64,000 bases of DNA from the NCBI GenBank assembly GCA_016801845.1, contig CM028909.1:5677313-5741312 (forward strand), read 5' to 3'. A program made the position numbers and the translations under genes. The notes beneath the pieces were generated by a model. The model worked only from the letters and a program-made list of their open reading frames with translations. It did no database searches and was not told the DNA's origin. Positions 1 through 11,649 of this stretch are shown one piece after another (the first letter of the stretch is position 1; the number at the start of each line of letters is the position of its first letter). The stretch comes from Polydactylus sextarius. Lineage: Eukaryota > Chordata > Actinopteri > Polynemidae.

Positions 1-134
1 GATGCAGCTTTGAATGTCAATACATCTCCTTGGAAACAGAAAACGAACCATACAAAGTATGATCAATAGAAACAGAGACGAGGTTCAGTCACATGGAAAG
101 AGGACGTTAAAATTATTATATAATATTGTTGTAT

Positions 135-137
<3 letters not shown>

Positions 138-205
<68 letters not shown>
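138..205. repeat. (AC)n-(AT)n compound microsatellite
   Basis: An uninterrupted CA run of about 33 bases passes directly into a TA run of about 35 bases. It abuts the left end of the transposon that starts at 213. Confidence 0.95.
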
Positions 206-207
<2 letters not shown>

Positions 208-212
208 ATATA

Positions 213-916
213 CCATATTGACCTGAATATAAGACGACTCCTCTTTTTCAAGAACCTTTTTTGGAAAAATTAGTGAGTGAGCACATGACCTGTAGTAGCA
301 ACAATAGCATGAATCATCTAGGAGTGTTTTATTGATTTATTTTTTATCATTATTTGTTGGGGTTTTTGCCTTTAATGATAGAGACAGTGTAGAGAGACAA
401 GGATGGAGGAGAACACATGCAGGGAAGTTAAGTCTAGAAGGGGATGAGGATCTAGATGGTAACTCACTAACAGCTGCACAGCATAGATACACTGCTACAG
501 GCGGCCCCTGGGAGCAGTGTCTAACATGCGTGCGAGAGTGGTTGGTAGCATTACAACTACCAACCACTTGGTAGCTGTAATGTGTAGAGGATAATTATCT
601 CCAGCTCAATTTTAAAACTATGGCTGCACCACAGTCTGGTCAACGTCTAGAAACACTGTCTCCTCTGATGTTTGTTAACTTGCTCAACGATTGAATCACT
701 GTTTTCTAGTGAGTCTCGGTGTCATGGTCTCATCTCTCCAGGTCACTGGTGTGAGAGAAGAAGAAGAAGAAGCTCTGACTCGTTTGGGGAGAAGACGTTT
801 GACGCCACCTGTTGGTTTAGACATCCGGGTCTCTGGACCCCGAATATAAGACAAAATGAGTTTTTCAGACTTTTTTTCTAGAGAAAAAACACCGTCTTAT
901 ATTTGGGTCAATACGA
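213..916 (+). mobile_element. Composite pogo/Tigger-like MITE with internal SINE, copy A
   Basis: The element starts CCATATTGACC and continues GAATATAAGACG; its right end read on the other strand is TCGTATTGACC followed by AAATATAAGACGG, so the TIRs are about 24 bp. TA flanks both ends (211-212 and 917-918), as expected for Tc1/mariner-Tigger superfamily insertions. It encodes no transposase, so it is non-autonomous. Inside are a SINE-derived segment in reverse orientation (about 335-512) and a hairpin at 549-582 (CATTACA..., ...TGTAATG). Closely related copies lie at 29060-29708 (opposite orientation) and 41406-42695, with a fragment at 34128-34260. Family placement rests on TSD and TIR style only. 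Confidence 0.75.
335..512 (-). mobile_element. tRNA-SINE segment embedded in composite MITE
   Basis: On the minus strand this reads through a tRNA-like head (CTGTGCAGCTGTTAGTGAG) to the characteristic teleost SINE tail: CTGTCTCTATCATTAAAGGC, then AAAAACCCC. The same segment occupies the same place in the copies at 29465-29610 and 42455-42590, which suggests it was captured before the composite amplified. Confidence 0.6.
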
Positions 917-2027
917 TATGTATGTTATGTAACACGTGTTGATAAGTACCCACTTGTTGTGAGACAGTATCAGAGGTCACAGCGAACGTCGGTTAATTGA
1001 ATTCCAAATTTACTGTTGCACGGCGGCGCCTCTCCATGGCGTGACAGCTATGAAAGGCGGAATAATAACACACCGAGGGCTTGTTGAATAAATAGGTGTA
1101 TTATTTGTGGATCCGGGCGCCTGGGAAAAGCAAAAACATTGGATAGGGACAAAAAAAAAATCTCATCTTTGTTGTTTTATTTTCCTGAACAGTGTCACAC
1201 CAAGAGGCAGGATGATGCTACAGCCTGGTCAACAAACCCCAATCTGGATAAATAAACTGCATTTCTAAAGTTATTATTATTCATACATTCAAAATATATG
1301 ATTATTTATCATATTTTCACTTTAGGTGTGATATATATGGAGGGAAAACACACCTGTGGACTGATTTAGTTCAGTTCAACATGATCAGTATTCAGCAGCA
1401 TCCACTTATCTATCCTCAATGACTAGGCTGATTCATTTAAATTAAGGTATTAATTGTTTTATTTTACTTTATTAGGATGAAAATCAACACATAAATTCTT
1501 TGTTATGCCTCCATGACTTCATTTATCATGTTTGCTAGTTGTCCATCTGTATGTTTCATTCATGTCAACATCATTCTCCTTTCAAACTTTATGTAAACTT
1601 TCATTTTTATTTATGATTTGACATTATATTTGTTCATTATAGAAAGAAATAATAAGATTCTGGTGGTCCTTTAAAGGTCAAAGGTCACTGTGACTTGCTT
1701 CTTTAAATGTTAGAACTTAACAATCCTTTGAGTAAATGTCTTTAAATCTTCTAGAAATGTTTCTTCGATCTAAAGAGATGATGATGGTGACTACAGTTTG
1801 TTGGTTAAAGAACCAAATGAGACAAAAAAACGTGTTAATGGCCTCAACAACTTAACAGGACATGGAGGTAATCACTATAAATTTGGCAGAAATGTTCACA
1901 CGGGATGTTTTCACGTCTATCATCTTTGGTATATTTGTATGTTTGATCTACAGACTCTTCAGTTTGGTCCAAAAAAAAACAATAAAACATCATAATGGGC
2001 TGTCTGGTGAAAAGAGAAGGTCTTGTT
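917..2027. other. No gene recognised
   Basis: AT-rich sequence without a credible exon. A short GC-rich patch at about 1018-1070 contains GTGACAGCTATGAAAGGCGG, with a MEIS/TALE-like TGACAG core; it could be a small regulatory element, but this is weak. The segment near 1675-1695 carries AGGTCAAAGGTCA half-sites from the repeat described at 8565-9435. Confidence 0.4.
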
Positions 2028-2230
2028 TTAGATCAAACTGAACTGTGATTTTGTTTGTTTGCAGTGTAGAAAAACTTTTTGGTCCTGATGTTTAAAACTG
2101 ACCAACTGCAGAAAGTTGACACATAACGTCATCCAATGAACAGTAGAAGAAAAGAACCAGAAGCAGCAGCAGTGATGAGTCATAAGAGCACAAAGGGAGG
2201 TGAAGGATCTGAGGAAAAATCAACTCTTCA
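2028..2230 (+). repeat. Dispersed repeat, partner of 44426-44612
   Basis: Both copies share, in order, GATCAAACTGAAC, TTTGTTTGTTTGC, GAAAGTTGACACA, an AACAGNAGAAGAA stretch, a run like AGCAGCAGTGATGAGTCATA, and AGCACAAAGGG. A poorly aligned upstream part may extend the repeat to about 1900. Class unknown; the layout resembles a fish hAT-type MITE. Confidence 0.6.
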
Positions 2231-3049
2231 AAGTGCACTCTACAAGAGTTTTATGTTAATGTAGCAGCTTGTAACACTTGTAAGATCAGAGTCTACGACC
2301 TGGAGATGTTAAAATCACAAGGGATGAATTCAGCGACAAAACAACTTTCTTTCTTTTTTTCTTTTAATTGACAAACATAGATCATAGATACACATACACT
2401 GACCTCATGAAGACAATAACATTGAGGTAGACACGGGTGGACAAAGAAGAGTGTTGAGTAAGTGTGCATATTTAATTGTGTGGAACGTTCTCAGTGGTGG
2501 TTTACCATGACCCAGCCCCACATGACCCCACCACCCACCACCCATGCATGGTGCCCGACTTGTGCAGCCAGATCTTTCAGATAAGTATATGTAAGTACTA
2601 TTCAACTGTCTAGGTGCATTAAAAGTTGTTTGGTGCAAGTGAGTGACCTTGTTTAGGACCCCCCTCGTACACCTCACTCATCCTTTCACTCATCACTCAT
2701 CATATCAAGGATACTTTGATATGATTATGTACTTATTTTGACATGTGATGCAATAAAAACAGGTGAGGTGGCCCCTCACCGTGCACCCCACCTGGCCCTA
2801 TTTTGGTTAAGTTGTTTATTGTTTTCTTATACAACAGTTGACATGTTGGGTAATTAGCGTGTGAAACATTAAGGGGTGAGGTGTGTCATGCAGCATAGGC
2901 CCAGGCAGCAGTGTGGACTCAGAGGGGCTGGAGAGGGGTGGGGTGGGGTCAGCGGGCCAGAGGGAACACGCCCCGGCCCATCTGCCAGGGCCCACAACAG
3001 AGCCGATGATCCTGAATCCTCCAGGGGCAGAGCAGCACAGAGGAGCTTA
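2231..3049. other. No gene recognised; GC-rich patch 2880-3030
   Basis: No exon or transposon end is convincing here. A GC-rich patch (about 2880-3030, with repeated GGGGTGGGGT-like runs and CCAGGGCCCAC) sits just upstream of the LINE fossil and could be its 5' untranslated remnant, but nothing proves this. Confidence 0.3.
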
Positions 3050-4880
3050 AGTCATAAAAAAATAGCATTTGTACTAAACACCACTATAGCTGACCCTGAG
3101 GGGCACTACATCATCATTAATATCTCAATTGACAACCCAGTTACAATAGGAAAACTGTATGGCCCAAATTCAGATAAACCAAACCTTTTTTCAATCCTTT
3201 TTCTCAGCTTTAACAGATTTGACTGATTGCCCAGTTATAACAGCAGGAAATTTCAACACAGTATTAGACCCTCCAATGCAGGGGTTCGCAAACTAGTCCA
3301 CAAAGGTTCGTGTGGCTGCAGGTTTTTGTTCCAACTAAGCAGTAGCAGCAGCATCAGACTTGACTCATTTAATCAACTGATCTCAGTCCTCACACAGTTG
3401 ATTGGTCAAACTGTGTGATCTTGACTGGTTGGAACAAAAACCTGCAGCCACACGGACCTTTGTGGACTAGTTTGAGAACCCCTGCTCCAGTGGATCGATC
3501 TGTTAACTCAAGAGGCAAAGTAACCTGGCAGCCAGTCTCAACTATAAAACAGTTCATGAGTGACTACAATCTTTCTGACACCTGGCGCCTACAACACCCA
3601 GGTAGCAGAGAAAACTCCACCAGCCACAGATCATACTCCTGCCTCAATTTTTTTTTTCTCACAAGTAACTCCTTGATTTCCAATATCAACCAGTCAACAA
3701 TTCACCGATAACTATAAGTGACCACGCTCCAATTACAATCCGGATGACTAGAAATTGTTCACACAAAGCAGTCCCCAGGTGGCGTTTTAACACCTCTCTT
3801 CTACAAGACCCACATTTTGACAATTTTACTAAAAAAACAGTGGGCATTCATTTAAGAAACGAACGACTCCCCCGAGGCATCCCCCCTCTATTCTGGAAAA
3901 AACAGTGCTCAGAGGAAATATTATCTCTTTTTCAGTCCATAAAATAGAAAAAGAAATTAATCTTGAACAAAAAATTAAACATCTAGAAAGTATTAATATA
4001 GCCATCAAATAAAATTAGGAAATAAATTGAGATAATTAACAATAATTAACAAACGCACTCAATTCTTAACACACAGGTAAAGACAGGAAAACTTTCACCA
4101 TGGCAACAAATCTGGCAAATATTTGGCAAACCAAATCAAGAGAAACAAAGAAAAAAAAAAAAAAAAAAAAAACACAATTACTGCCTTACTGCAGCGAAGC
4201 TCACCCAACGAAATGAACCAAATCTTCTGTCACTTCTGTCACCACCTACATTCGTCAGAAAAATAACCTGGTAAAAGAGACATCAATTCCTTTTTTGAAC
4301 AACACCAACTTGCCACAAATGAATAATCTGCATAAGAATAATTTAGAAATACCACTATCCCAAAATGAATTTCTGGTCGCCCTAAAATCTATGCCAAACA
4401 ACAAAGCACCAGGTCCAGATGTCTTCACCTCTGAGCTCTAGAAACACTTCTGGTCAGTCCTAGCTCCACTATTCATTCGAATGTTTAATGAATCAGAACA
4501 GATTTACCGGCAATCTCCAACACAGCAACAATTTCACCTCTACTCAAACCCAATAAAGACCCAACCCTACCATCAAGTTACCGACCAATCTCTTTAATCA
4601 GTGTAGATACAAAAATAATTGACAAGGCTTTAACCCTCAGATTAGAAAAGGTTATTCCATCAATAATTCATTCTGACCAAACAGGTTTTGTTAAAGGCAG
4701 GTTGGCCTCCAGTAACACCCACAGATTATTCAAAATCATGTATTAATCTACAATGCAAAAAACTGATACAGCCGTGGTCACATTAGATGACAGCGTTCGA
4801 CAGAATCAACTGGAAATTCCTGTTTCCCACCTGTTTTCAGGACTCTTTCATTAGTTGGGACACAACAATTTTCAGTCTTT
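3050..4880 (+). pseudogene. L1-type LINE ORF2 fossil (endonuclease and reverse transcriptase)
   Basis: This is a decayed non-LTR retrotransposon polyprotein. From 3056 it reads an apurinic-endonuclease-like stretch (YIIINISIDN, then KLYGPNSDKP), followed by an N-F-N-T-V-L-D motif near 3250. After the inserted MITE (3279-3484) the same reading frame resumes with VTWQPVSTI and SDTWRLQHPG, and later reaches DHAP-like residues. Reverse-transcriptase signatures follow: KSMPNNKAPGPDVF near 4390, SYRPISLI near 4580 and DQTGFVKGR near 4675. Then comes a degenerate segment where the family has its F/A-x-D-A catalytic box. In-frame stops (for example at the end of the SEL motif near 4439, and after KIMY near 4742) and frameshifts show it is dead. 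The motif order and wording match teleost L1/Tx1-clade elements. The 5' and 3' ends are not visible. Confidence 0.88.
3279..3484. mobile_element. hAT-type MITE nested in the LINE
   Basis: The element begins CAGGGGTTCGCAAACTAGTC and ends with the near-perfect inverse (GACTAGTTTGAGAACCCCTG). The inverted arms run about 60 bp and include GTGGCTGCAGGTTTTTGTTC. It is flanked by an 8-bp duplication, CTCCAATG (3271-3278) and CTCCAGTG (3485-3492). Removing the element and one TSD copy restores the LINE reading frame. CAGGGGTT ends with 8-bp TSDs are diagnostic of hAT elements. Confidence 0.9.
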
Positions 4881-5482
4881 TCAGGTTTTTTTCTCCCGTT
4901 GAGAAAAAAGCAACCAGACTTTGCGTAGTGAACCTTTAAAAACTCTTCACCTTGTTGAAGATATAATCAAGGATAACGTTTGTTTATCGAACTAGTCTCA
5001 AGAACTGACTTTGAATTTGATGCTATAAATACAACAAAATATGAAAAAAACAAAACTAACTGGTTAAAATGTAGACGATGTAACAAAATCAGGAGTGAAA
5101 TGTTCTTAGACTCAAGGTTGAACAATGAATGAAAGGTCAAAGGTCACTTAGACAACACACAACATGTTTCTGACCACAGTAGCTCTATTTACATGCAACC
5201 AGACTGGTTGGTGAGAGACACAATCTGAAGACGGCAACAACAGATATCTAAAAGATATCACACATCTTCTCCATCACAGAGTTTGTGATTGTGATTGAGC
5301 GTCCTGCAGCTGCCATAATCTTTATCACGTAGTGATGGAGACATGTTGAGCTCCTCGTTGCTCGAAGGTGATCCGCATGAGCCACATTTTATTTGCTGAA
5401 CCACGTCACAAGACTCTGACTGCAGAGTTCATGTTCATGTGTTGTCAACCATGTCATAAAGTGTATCGTTCAATCAGGCATC

Positions 5483-5483
<1 letters not shown>
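4881..5483. other. No gene recognised
   Basis: AT-rich, with no exon signal. A GGTCAAAGGTCACTTAGAC stretch near 5131 is a fragment of the half-site repeat seen at 8565-9435. Confidence 0.35.

Positions 5484-5527
<44 letters not shown>
5484..5527. repeat. (GT)n microsatellite
   Basis: Pure GT dinucleotide run of about 44 bases. Confidence 0.95.
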
Positions 5528-5531
<4 letters not shown>

Positions 5532-5933
5532 GCACAGACTGAAAATAAATCCCTTGTCAAAACCTGTGGTTGTCACTATTATTCCTATGACTCACATGTA
5601 ATACACGGTTAATTCCAAATAACACATTGAGGCCACCTCCGTGTTTTCTCTCTCTCAAGTTTTACACAAAATGTGGAGATTATGACCAAAAAAGAAAGGA
5701 AATTACAACATCACATTGAAGCTCATTCATCCGTGAGTCTTGATCGTAATCGCAAAAACCATCATCATAAAACCCGTCACTTGTCAGCGATGAGATGATT
5801 GAAATGTGTGTGTTGCATGACTAAGCATCTTATAAACACGTTATATTTTCTTCCGTCTCAGTTGTGCTGTGTTTGCAGTTGAAAATGATTCTTTATCGTT
5901 AAAAGAAGTTGGTGTTTTTTTTTTGTTTGTTTG

Positions 5934-5937
<4 letters not shown>

Positions 5938-5989
<52 letters not shown>
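5938..5989. repeat. (GT)n microsatellite
   Basis: Pure GT run of about 52 bases, preceded by a T-rich GTTT repeat. Confidence 0.95.
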
Positions 5990-5993
<4 letters not shown>

Positions 5994-6009
5994 AGAAAAA
6001 CACTTTAGT

Positions 6010-6400
6010 TGTGGTTTATTGTGATTAATAATTTCTGAAGGCTCGGTTATCTAACCCGCCTGGTGCTCTCAGCCTACATGATAATCTGCAGTCTAATCCA
6101 ATCAGGGCTGTGATGACTGAGACTCTCTTACTTGTGGATATTACACCTCTGCAGAGGCACATCTGCATTTGCTGAGTGCACACTAAAAGAAATATGTCAG
6201 AGTTTGCGCAGAAAGAAAAAAAAAAAAACGCCATTGTCTGTGTTTTTGCAGTGAAATTGCCTCGACGTCGCTTTCACGGTTTTTCAAATTGAATATGACC
6301 CGTTATAGTTTATGCTGCCATTACAGAGGCCGTCAAAGCCTCTAAACGAGAGATTATACCCCATTTATCCTTCTGAGAAATATATTGTTTAGAGATTCCT
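6010..6400. promoter_or_regulatory. Candidate conserved non-coding element
   Basis: A repeat-free block with balanced composition and clustered factor-like words: TGTGGTTTATTGTGATTAAT (Runx- and homeodomain-like), CTAATCCAATCAGGGC (Otx- and CCAAT-like), TTTATGCTGCCATTACAGAGG and GGCCGTCAAAGCCTC. No open frame is supported. Conservation cannot be tested from one sequence, so this is a judgement from texture only. Confidence 0.28.
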
Positions 6401-8564
6401 GGGCAGCATTTTTTTTTTTTTTTTATAAAACATCAGCGAAATGTTTCTGTGGCTTCATTTATCACCGCAGCGACGGCTCGTTCAAGCAGCCACTTCAGAG
6501 GATCCCTCACATTTCTATCATGGAGCTGCTGCTTAGTTTCCTTCCTTCCTTCCTCCTCCCAACGCGACGCGATTAATCACGCTGTCACACAAAGTATGTA
6601 TGAGCTCTACATGGTGAGAGAAACAGTCAAAAAAAAAAAAAAAAAGCTGCACATCATGTCAACCAACTCTTTAATGTGCAAAAAAAAGTGATTTTTATAA
6701 TCTCAGCAGCCGTGCAGGAGTTTATCAGTATGCGAGTGCTGCTTTGCACATTAGTCATCTTTGCTTTACATAATTATCTTGAACCCTCAGTCCACTTTAA
6801 TCAGTCAATCAGCTCTCTACTCAGACGTCATGCTCTTTCTGTGAAGACCAAGGCTGAAACTAAAACGACTAAAGAAGAATAAATTCTTCATCTCATCTCG
6901 GTTGTGACTATGCTCATTACACGCTGTTAACGTGGTCGCCGTCCTCGCATATGATTCATCTTGTTAAAACGAGCACGAACTGTTGAATTTCCACAAAACC
7001 GTTAAAAAAACAACAGAAATTCAATAAGTCAAAGTGTTATAATAGGAACAGGAGCCACAGATGTGGCGGTGACACTCAACGATGAAATAATTGGATAATT
7101 CTATATTTGGCTTTGTGTTTATGTATTTTAATCCTCAGACAACGTGACTGATCTCTCCCTCCCCCAGACAATAATCTTCAGATCAGATAAGATGCCAGTG
7201 AAATGAATAAAGATAATAAAGAAAAAAGAAGAAAAGGCTAAAGAAAAAAAAAAAAAAAAAAGAATTTTTTTTCTCAGTTTGCCTCATTTCTCAGGCTGCT
7301 ACCTCCCTCATCGTGGGCTCACAGGAAGTGACACCAACACAGCAGCGCCCCCGCTGACAAAACTGTTCATTTTGGTGCCGTTTGTAGAAAATAATAAGAC
7401 ATTAAACCCTGGGAGGGCCGGAGAGCCGTATGTTGCTTGCAGCCTGTCTTCGAAGAGCGGCTTTGCCTCCTCCTCCTCACCAAAGGCTCTTAGTTTTTTC
7501 CTTTTTTTTTTTTTTTTTTGGAGGGGGGGTCTCCAGCCTCCTGCCACGTTTCTGAGGCAGCTGTGTTATTATGGATGGAGATTAGCGAGTGTTGGTGGGC
7601 AGTAGACAACCTCAACTGATTATTAGTGAAACAAAGAGCGCCGCTTGTTAGACGCGGCCTCGCTCCACTGACGCTTTAACACATTTTATCCAACGCTCTT
7701 TAAAAAAAAAAAAAATCTCTCATGAAGAAGCTCAAAAAAGAAATCCCGTCGCTCTCCAAATCTCCAATCTCCCAAATCAAGCAACCTTTTTTCTTTTTTT
7801 AAACACCACAAGTTTCTATATTAGAATCCAACTGAAAACAGAGCTGTATTTCATGTTTCAGAGAGAAGCAGCAGCGCGGTCGCTTGTTAAAGAGCGATAG
7901 TGAAACCACAGACGTTTGTCCAGGTTCGGACTCTTCAACCGCTTCAGAGTTAAAACCGAACATGTTGAACAGAGAAATCCCGACTCCATGTGCACTTCAC
8001 ACTGACAAAAACAGCTCAGCTTGACTGTGGTGATTAAACTTTAACAACAACTGTGTCTGAAAAAGTCCCTGAACGGAGTTCTTCCTAAATAAATTGAACG
8101 GTGAATTGCAGCTAAAACACTTTGTTCTTATCCAATCATAAAAATATCAAACTGAACACAAACTGTCCCTATTCATTTTCATGTGTATGTGTGTGGTGAT
8201 ATCTGAATATGGAAGGAGCAATTTAACGTTGCAGCAACAAATATCAAGATGTTTATCATTATAATCTTCTGGATATGAATAAAAGTTGCATTTTTCTGTG
8301 TTTAACTTTGTTTCTGTGGTGGATGTGGATCTAAATGAGGTTGTATTTAGTTACAGAAGCTGCTGGGACGTCTGCAGGTTTTTCTTGCACTTGCGCAGCC
8401 TCTTTATTGTATAAACTGTATAATTAGAAGTTAAATGGCAGCTTTAATATTAATAACACTAGTAAAAATGAAAGATGAAACAGAATCACCACTTTCCAGT
8501 TATACGGCTCCGAACCGTCTGAGTGCAAGTAACTAGTGTTTAAATTCATGATTAATGGTCAAAA
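6401..8564. other. No gene recognised; homopolymer runs
   Basis: Contains poly-T (about 6410-6424 and 7500-7519) and poly-A (about 6630-6645 and 7243-7261) runs. The segment 7140-7200, with CAGATCAGATAAGATGCCAG (GATA-like), is repeat-free. I find no exon. Confidence 0.35.
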
Positions 8565-9435
8565 ATTATGTTTTGTGACGTCACTGTATCTTTGACCTTT
8601 TGACCTTTGACAGACAAACTCTAAACAGTTTATGTTTGACTTCAATTAAAGGTTTGTGTTAAATTTCAACAGTCTCTCTCCAGTCGTCCTTGAAAAATCA
8701 TGTTCAGAGAAAAAAAAGTGTTTCGTGAGGTCCCAGTGATCTTTATCCTTTGACCACCAAATTTTAACAGTTTGTCTGTGTCAATGTTTTCTCCATATTT
8801 GCAATTTTTATTAGCAGGTCTCACACTCAAGAGGCCAGAAACATGTTTTATGAGGTCACAGTCACTTTTGACCTTTAACCATCAGACTCAGTTCAGTTCA
8901 TTCTAACTAAATGATTTTGCTGGATTCACTGTGAGTCCCTTAAAAGGTAAATTCAAAACTCTAATAATTTTCTGTGTCACTCCAATTTAAGCTAATGCCA
9001 AATATTAAAGTATTCCCTCTCTCTGTTTATGTTTATCACGTTTCACGAGGTAAAAATGTGTTGACCCTTAACCATTAAACTCTGAACCGTTCATTCCAGC
9101 TGCATGGTTTTGCCAGATTTATTGTGATTCCCCAAGAACATGTTTCATGAGGTCACATTGACCTTTGACCACAAAACTCAAGTTTAAGTTTCACTCCAAT
9201 TAAAGGTTTGTTCCAAATATTACAGGTGTTGTAAAAGCAAAAATGTGTAGTGTGAGGTCCCAGTCTAAACAGCTTAACTCTAAACAGTTCATCCTAAGTG
9301 AAGTGAATGTTTCTGACAACTTCACAGCGACATTCAAGAGGCCAGAAACATGTTTTGTGAGGTCACCGTGACCTTTGACCTTTGACTACATACAGAGACA
9401 TTAAAACTAAGCTTCATGGCTGCAATAAAATAATA
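8565..9435. repeat. Diverged tandem array rich in AGGTCA half-sites
   Basis: About seven degenerate units, 100-200 bp apart, share a block like CCAGAAACATGTTTTGTGAG followed by GGTCACNGTGACCTTTGACC and then a CTAAACAGTTCATTCTAA-like segment. The block occurs near 8568, 8715, 8845, 9047, 9140, 9249 and 9350. It is a fish dispersed repeat; shorter relatives lie near 1680, 5131, 39405 and 52010. The blocks at 9150-9164 and 9360-9374 are perfect inverted AGGTCA-3-TGACCT palindromes. Confidence 0.75.
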
Positions 9436-10289
9436 CAACTAATAAAAAGTGTCTCATTTTTTTCTTTCTAGTCATTTTTCTGTGCTCGTTTCTTCTTCTT
9501 GAGTTTTTATGACTGTGAACTTTTTAAAAACAAACAAAAGTATAATTTCAAGGTGTCTACAATGGCAGAGCGATATCAAAACAAAATAAATAAAAAAATA
9601 AAATTCCTCCTCTCCCACATTTTTAAGACTGACAACTAAGATGTCGGAGACAGTTTTGTCTGGACGTCTGAATTCGGCTGTGTCGTTATTATTTTCTGCC
9701 TTGCACGCTTTAAAATTGAAATAGAAAGTGTTCTCAATTGCTGAGACAACAGTCAATGCTGTGTTTATCTGCACGGAAACAAATCTCACGCTGCTGCTGC
9801 TCCACGGCCAAACATCCCATCATTCTGCCCGGATGATTTCATGCTCGGTGAAGCTGAGGTTAGGGAGAAAATATCAGGTGAGGGAGGGACGGTACGCAAC
9901 TTCAGCGATACTCCTCGGCCACGTTTTGCCACAGGTACATTGTGTTTTTATTGCTCAGATGGATGTTAGAACTCTAATTGTCTTTATCGCACTTTAACAC
10001 ATGCTTCAAAGGACCTACAAGCAATCCGATTCACTCACTTTAACACAATTTGAATCGACAAAATTACAGAGTAGTAGAAGAGACAAGCTGGATTTTAAGT
10101 TGAAGCTCTGTGACGTTTAATGTTCACAACTGTAATTAATTACTTTTGTAAGATTTGCAAAAAGTATGTGACAGTTATAAATCATGTTTAAAACACGTTG
10201 ACGATCATATATTTCAACTTCTTTTTGCATATTTAACTTGTTTAAGTGAGTTTATTAATCCTGTTTTCACCCCAGGGTTCAGCTGCTGT
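9436..10289. other. No gene recognised
   Basis: Low-repeat AT-rich sequence. Open frames on both strands have no codon-like texture or splice context. Confidence 0.35.
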
Positions 10290-10480
10290 GGTGGCTGAAT
10301 CAAACCTCCTCTAGGGAAATGAAATCAAGCTCATTTAATTAGTCATCTCTGGGCTCTGCGTTTTCATTGCAACGTTATGAACGTCTTAAATTACAAACGC
10401 ACCTTTCAAACAATAAATAAATAAATGCCTGAGGCGAAAACACCCTCGAGGTGGGATTTTGAGCCTCATTAATTTCACTT
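10290..10480. promoter_or_regulatory. Candidate conserved non-coding element
   Basis: A repeat-free block with homeodomain-type cores, including CTCATTTAATTAGTCATCTC, GCGTTTTCATTGCAACG and GAGCCTCATTAATTTCAC. The texture resembles developmental enhancers of vertebrates. No direct proof. Confidence 0.28.
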
Positions 10481-10688
10481 AAGAAGGAAAAATGGAGTGA
10501 GTTCTTTATGTTTAAACCAGGCTAATGCCCTGGAAAGCTGCAGCACAGCAGATATTCAAACACATCCAACTTTTACTACGAAAACATCATTTTTGTGAGA
10601 CTGCGCAGGAAAAATAGAGGCAACTGTTACAAATGTTTGGATATGAATTGTCTCCAGAGGACGAAGGTCAAACAATCTGTCACTTTAA

Positions 10689-11305
10689 AGCCATAGTCTG
10701 TAATTTTTCAGGTTGTCTATTAACAAAAATCATTTTTTCCATTAACAACTATGACCTCATTAATTAGTATTTTATCTCCATCAACAACTAAAAATGTTCT
10801 GGTAGGCAATGAACTTTCCATTTCAACATAGAGCTCATGAGCTCAACGGTGGTCGCCATGTTGCGCCGCCATCTTGGGAACACAAGCACAGACAAGGGAC
10901 AATACTGTCTTTTGTATTTTTTGGAGGTTCTTTACATCTAATATTGATGTCGGACTCAACATGGATTTCCTCATCAATGTTACGTGGTACTAGGAGATGC
11001 ACTCGCTGTTTTGTTTTGATCATTATCGCAGGATTAGTATTCGTTTTAAAAGCTGCTAGCTGATGTTAGCATCTTGTTATGAATGTATATTTCTCTGACT
11101 TAATGACTAAACGAAACCAAAACTAACCTCATCAACTGGGAGAATCCTGGTAGAAGTTGTGTTGAATGACATCTTGTTGATATTTCTCAGCTACCGCAGA
11201 AGGAAATACACACTTGGAAAAGGGGTTGGGCTAAACAATACTACTCAGTTGGCTGTGGTATACGACCTTACCACTAGATGGGAGTAAATCTTACACACGA
11301 TCTCT
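10689..11305. mobile_element. piggyBac-like MITE (TTAA target)
   Basis: TTAA flanks both sides (10685-10688 and 11306-11309). The left end reads AGCCATAGTCTGTAATTTTT and the right end read inversely AGAGATCGTGTGTAAGATTT, an imperfect TIR of about 20 bp. The interior (617 bp) has no transposase. TTAA duplication is typical of piggyBac-driven elements. Its ends differ from those of the TTAA MITEs at 41939 and 47733, so it is a separate family. Confidence 0.6.
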
Positions 11306-11649
11306 TTAAGGTGCTAAAGGTGCTGGTTTTGTCTTTGGTGACAATGTTAGCAGCTAATGCTACATAGAGGAGCATCGAGCAGCTAAATGTAGGATAATTC
11401 AAAGTCACTGAAGGTCAATGGAAACTGAATTTGCTACAGACTTCGACACTTGGGCTGGTTGTCCTCTATTCTTTATACTTTAATTACACATATATTAGAA
11501 ATTTTTATTAAACCAGATGTTGCAACTGAATGAAAACATAGAGATTAACTAAACTACAAGATGTTGTTTGAAAACTGTCATGAATTATTCAATTGATTTG
11601 CTCTGCTTGATAAAACTGCAAGAACTTGATAAACCTGTTTTTGATGTCA

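Noticed and set aside
14..251. Overlapping open frames over 138-205
   Set aside because: They are translations of CA/TA dinucleotide repeats, which contain no stops in some frames.
672..881. Open frame whose peptide recurs on the minus strand at 29095-29304
   Set aside because: The similarity comes from two copies of the same MITE; there is no start, splice or codon evidence for a protein.
1018..1070. GC-rich patch as possible exon
   Set aside because: No open frame with donor or acceptor signals; at most a short regulatory patch.
8565..9435. Possible CRISPR array from regular repeats
   Set aside because: Repeat units are diverged and spacing is irregular, and the context is a vertebrate genome.
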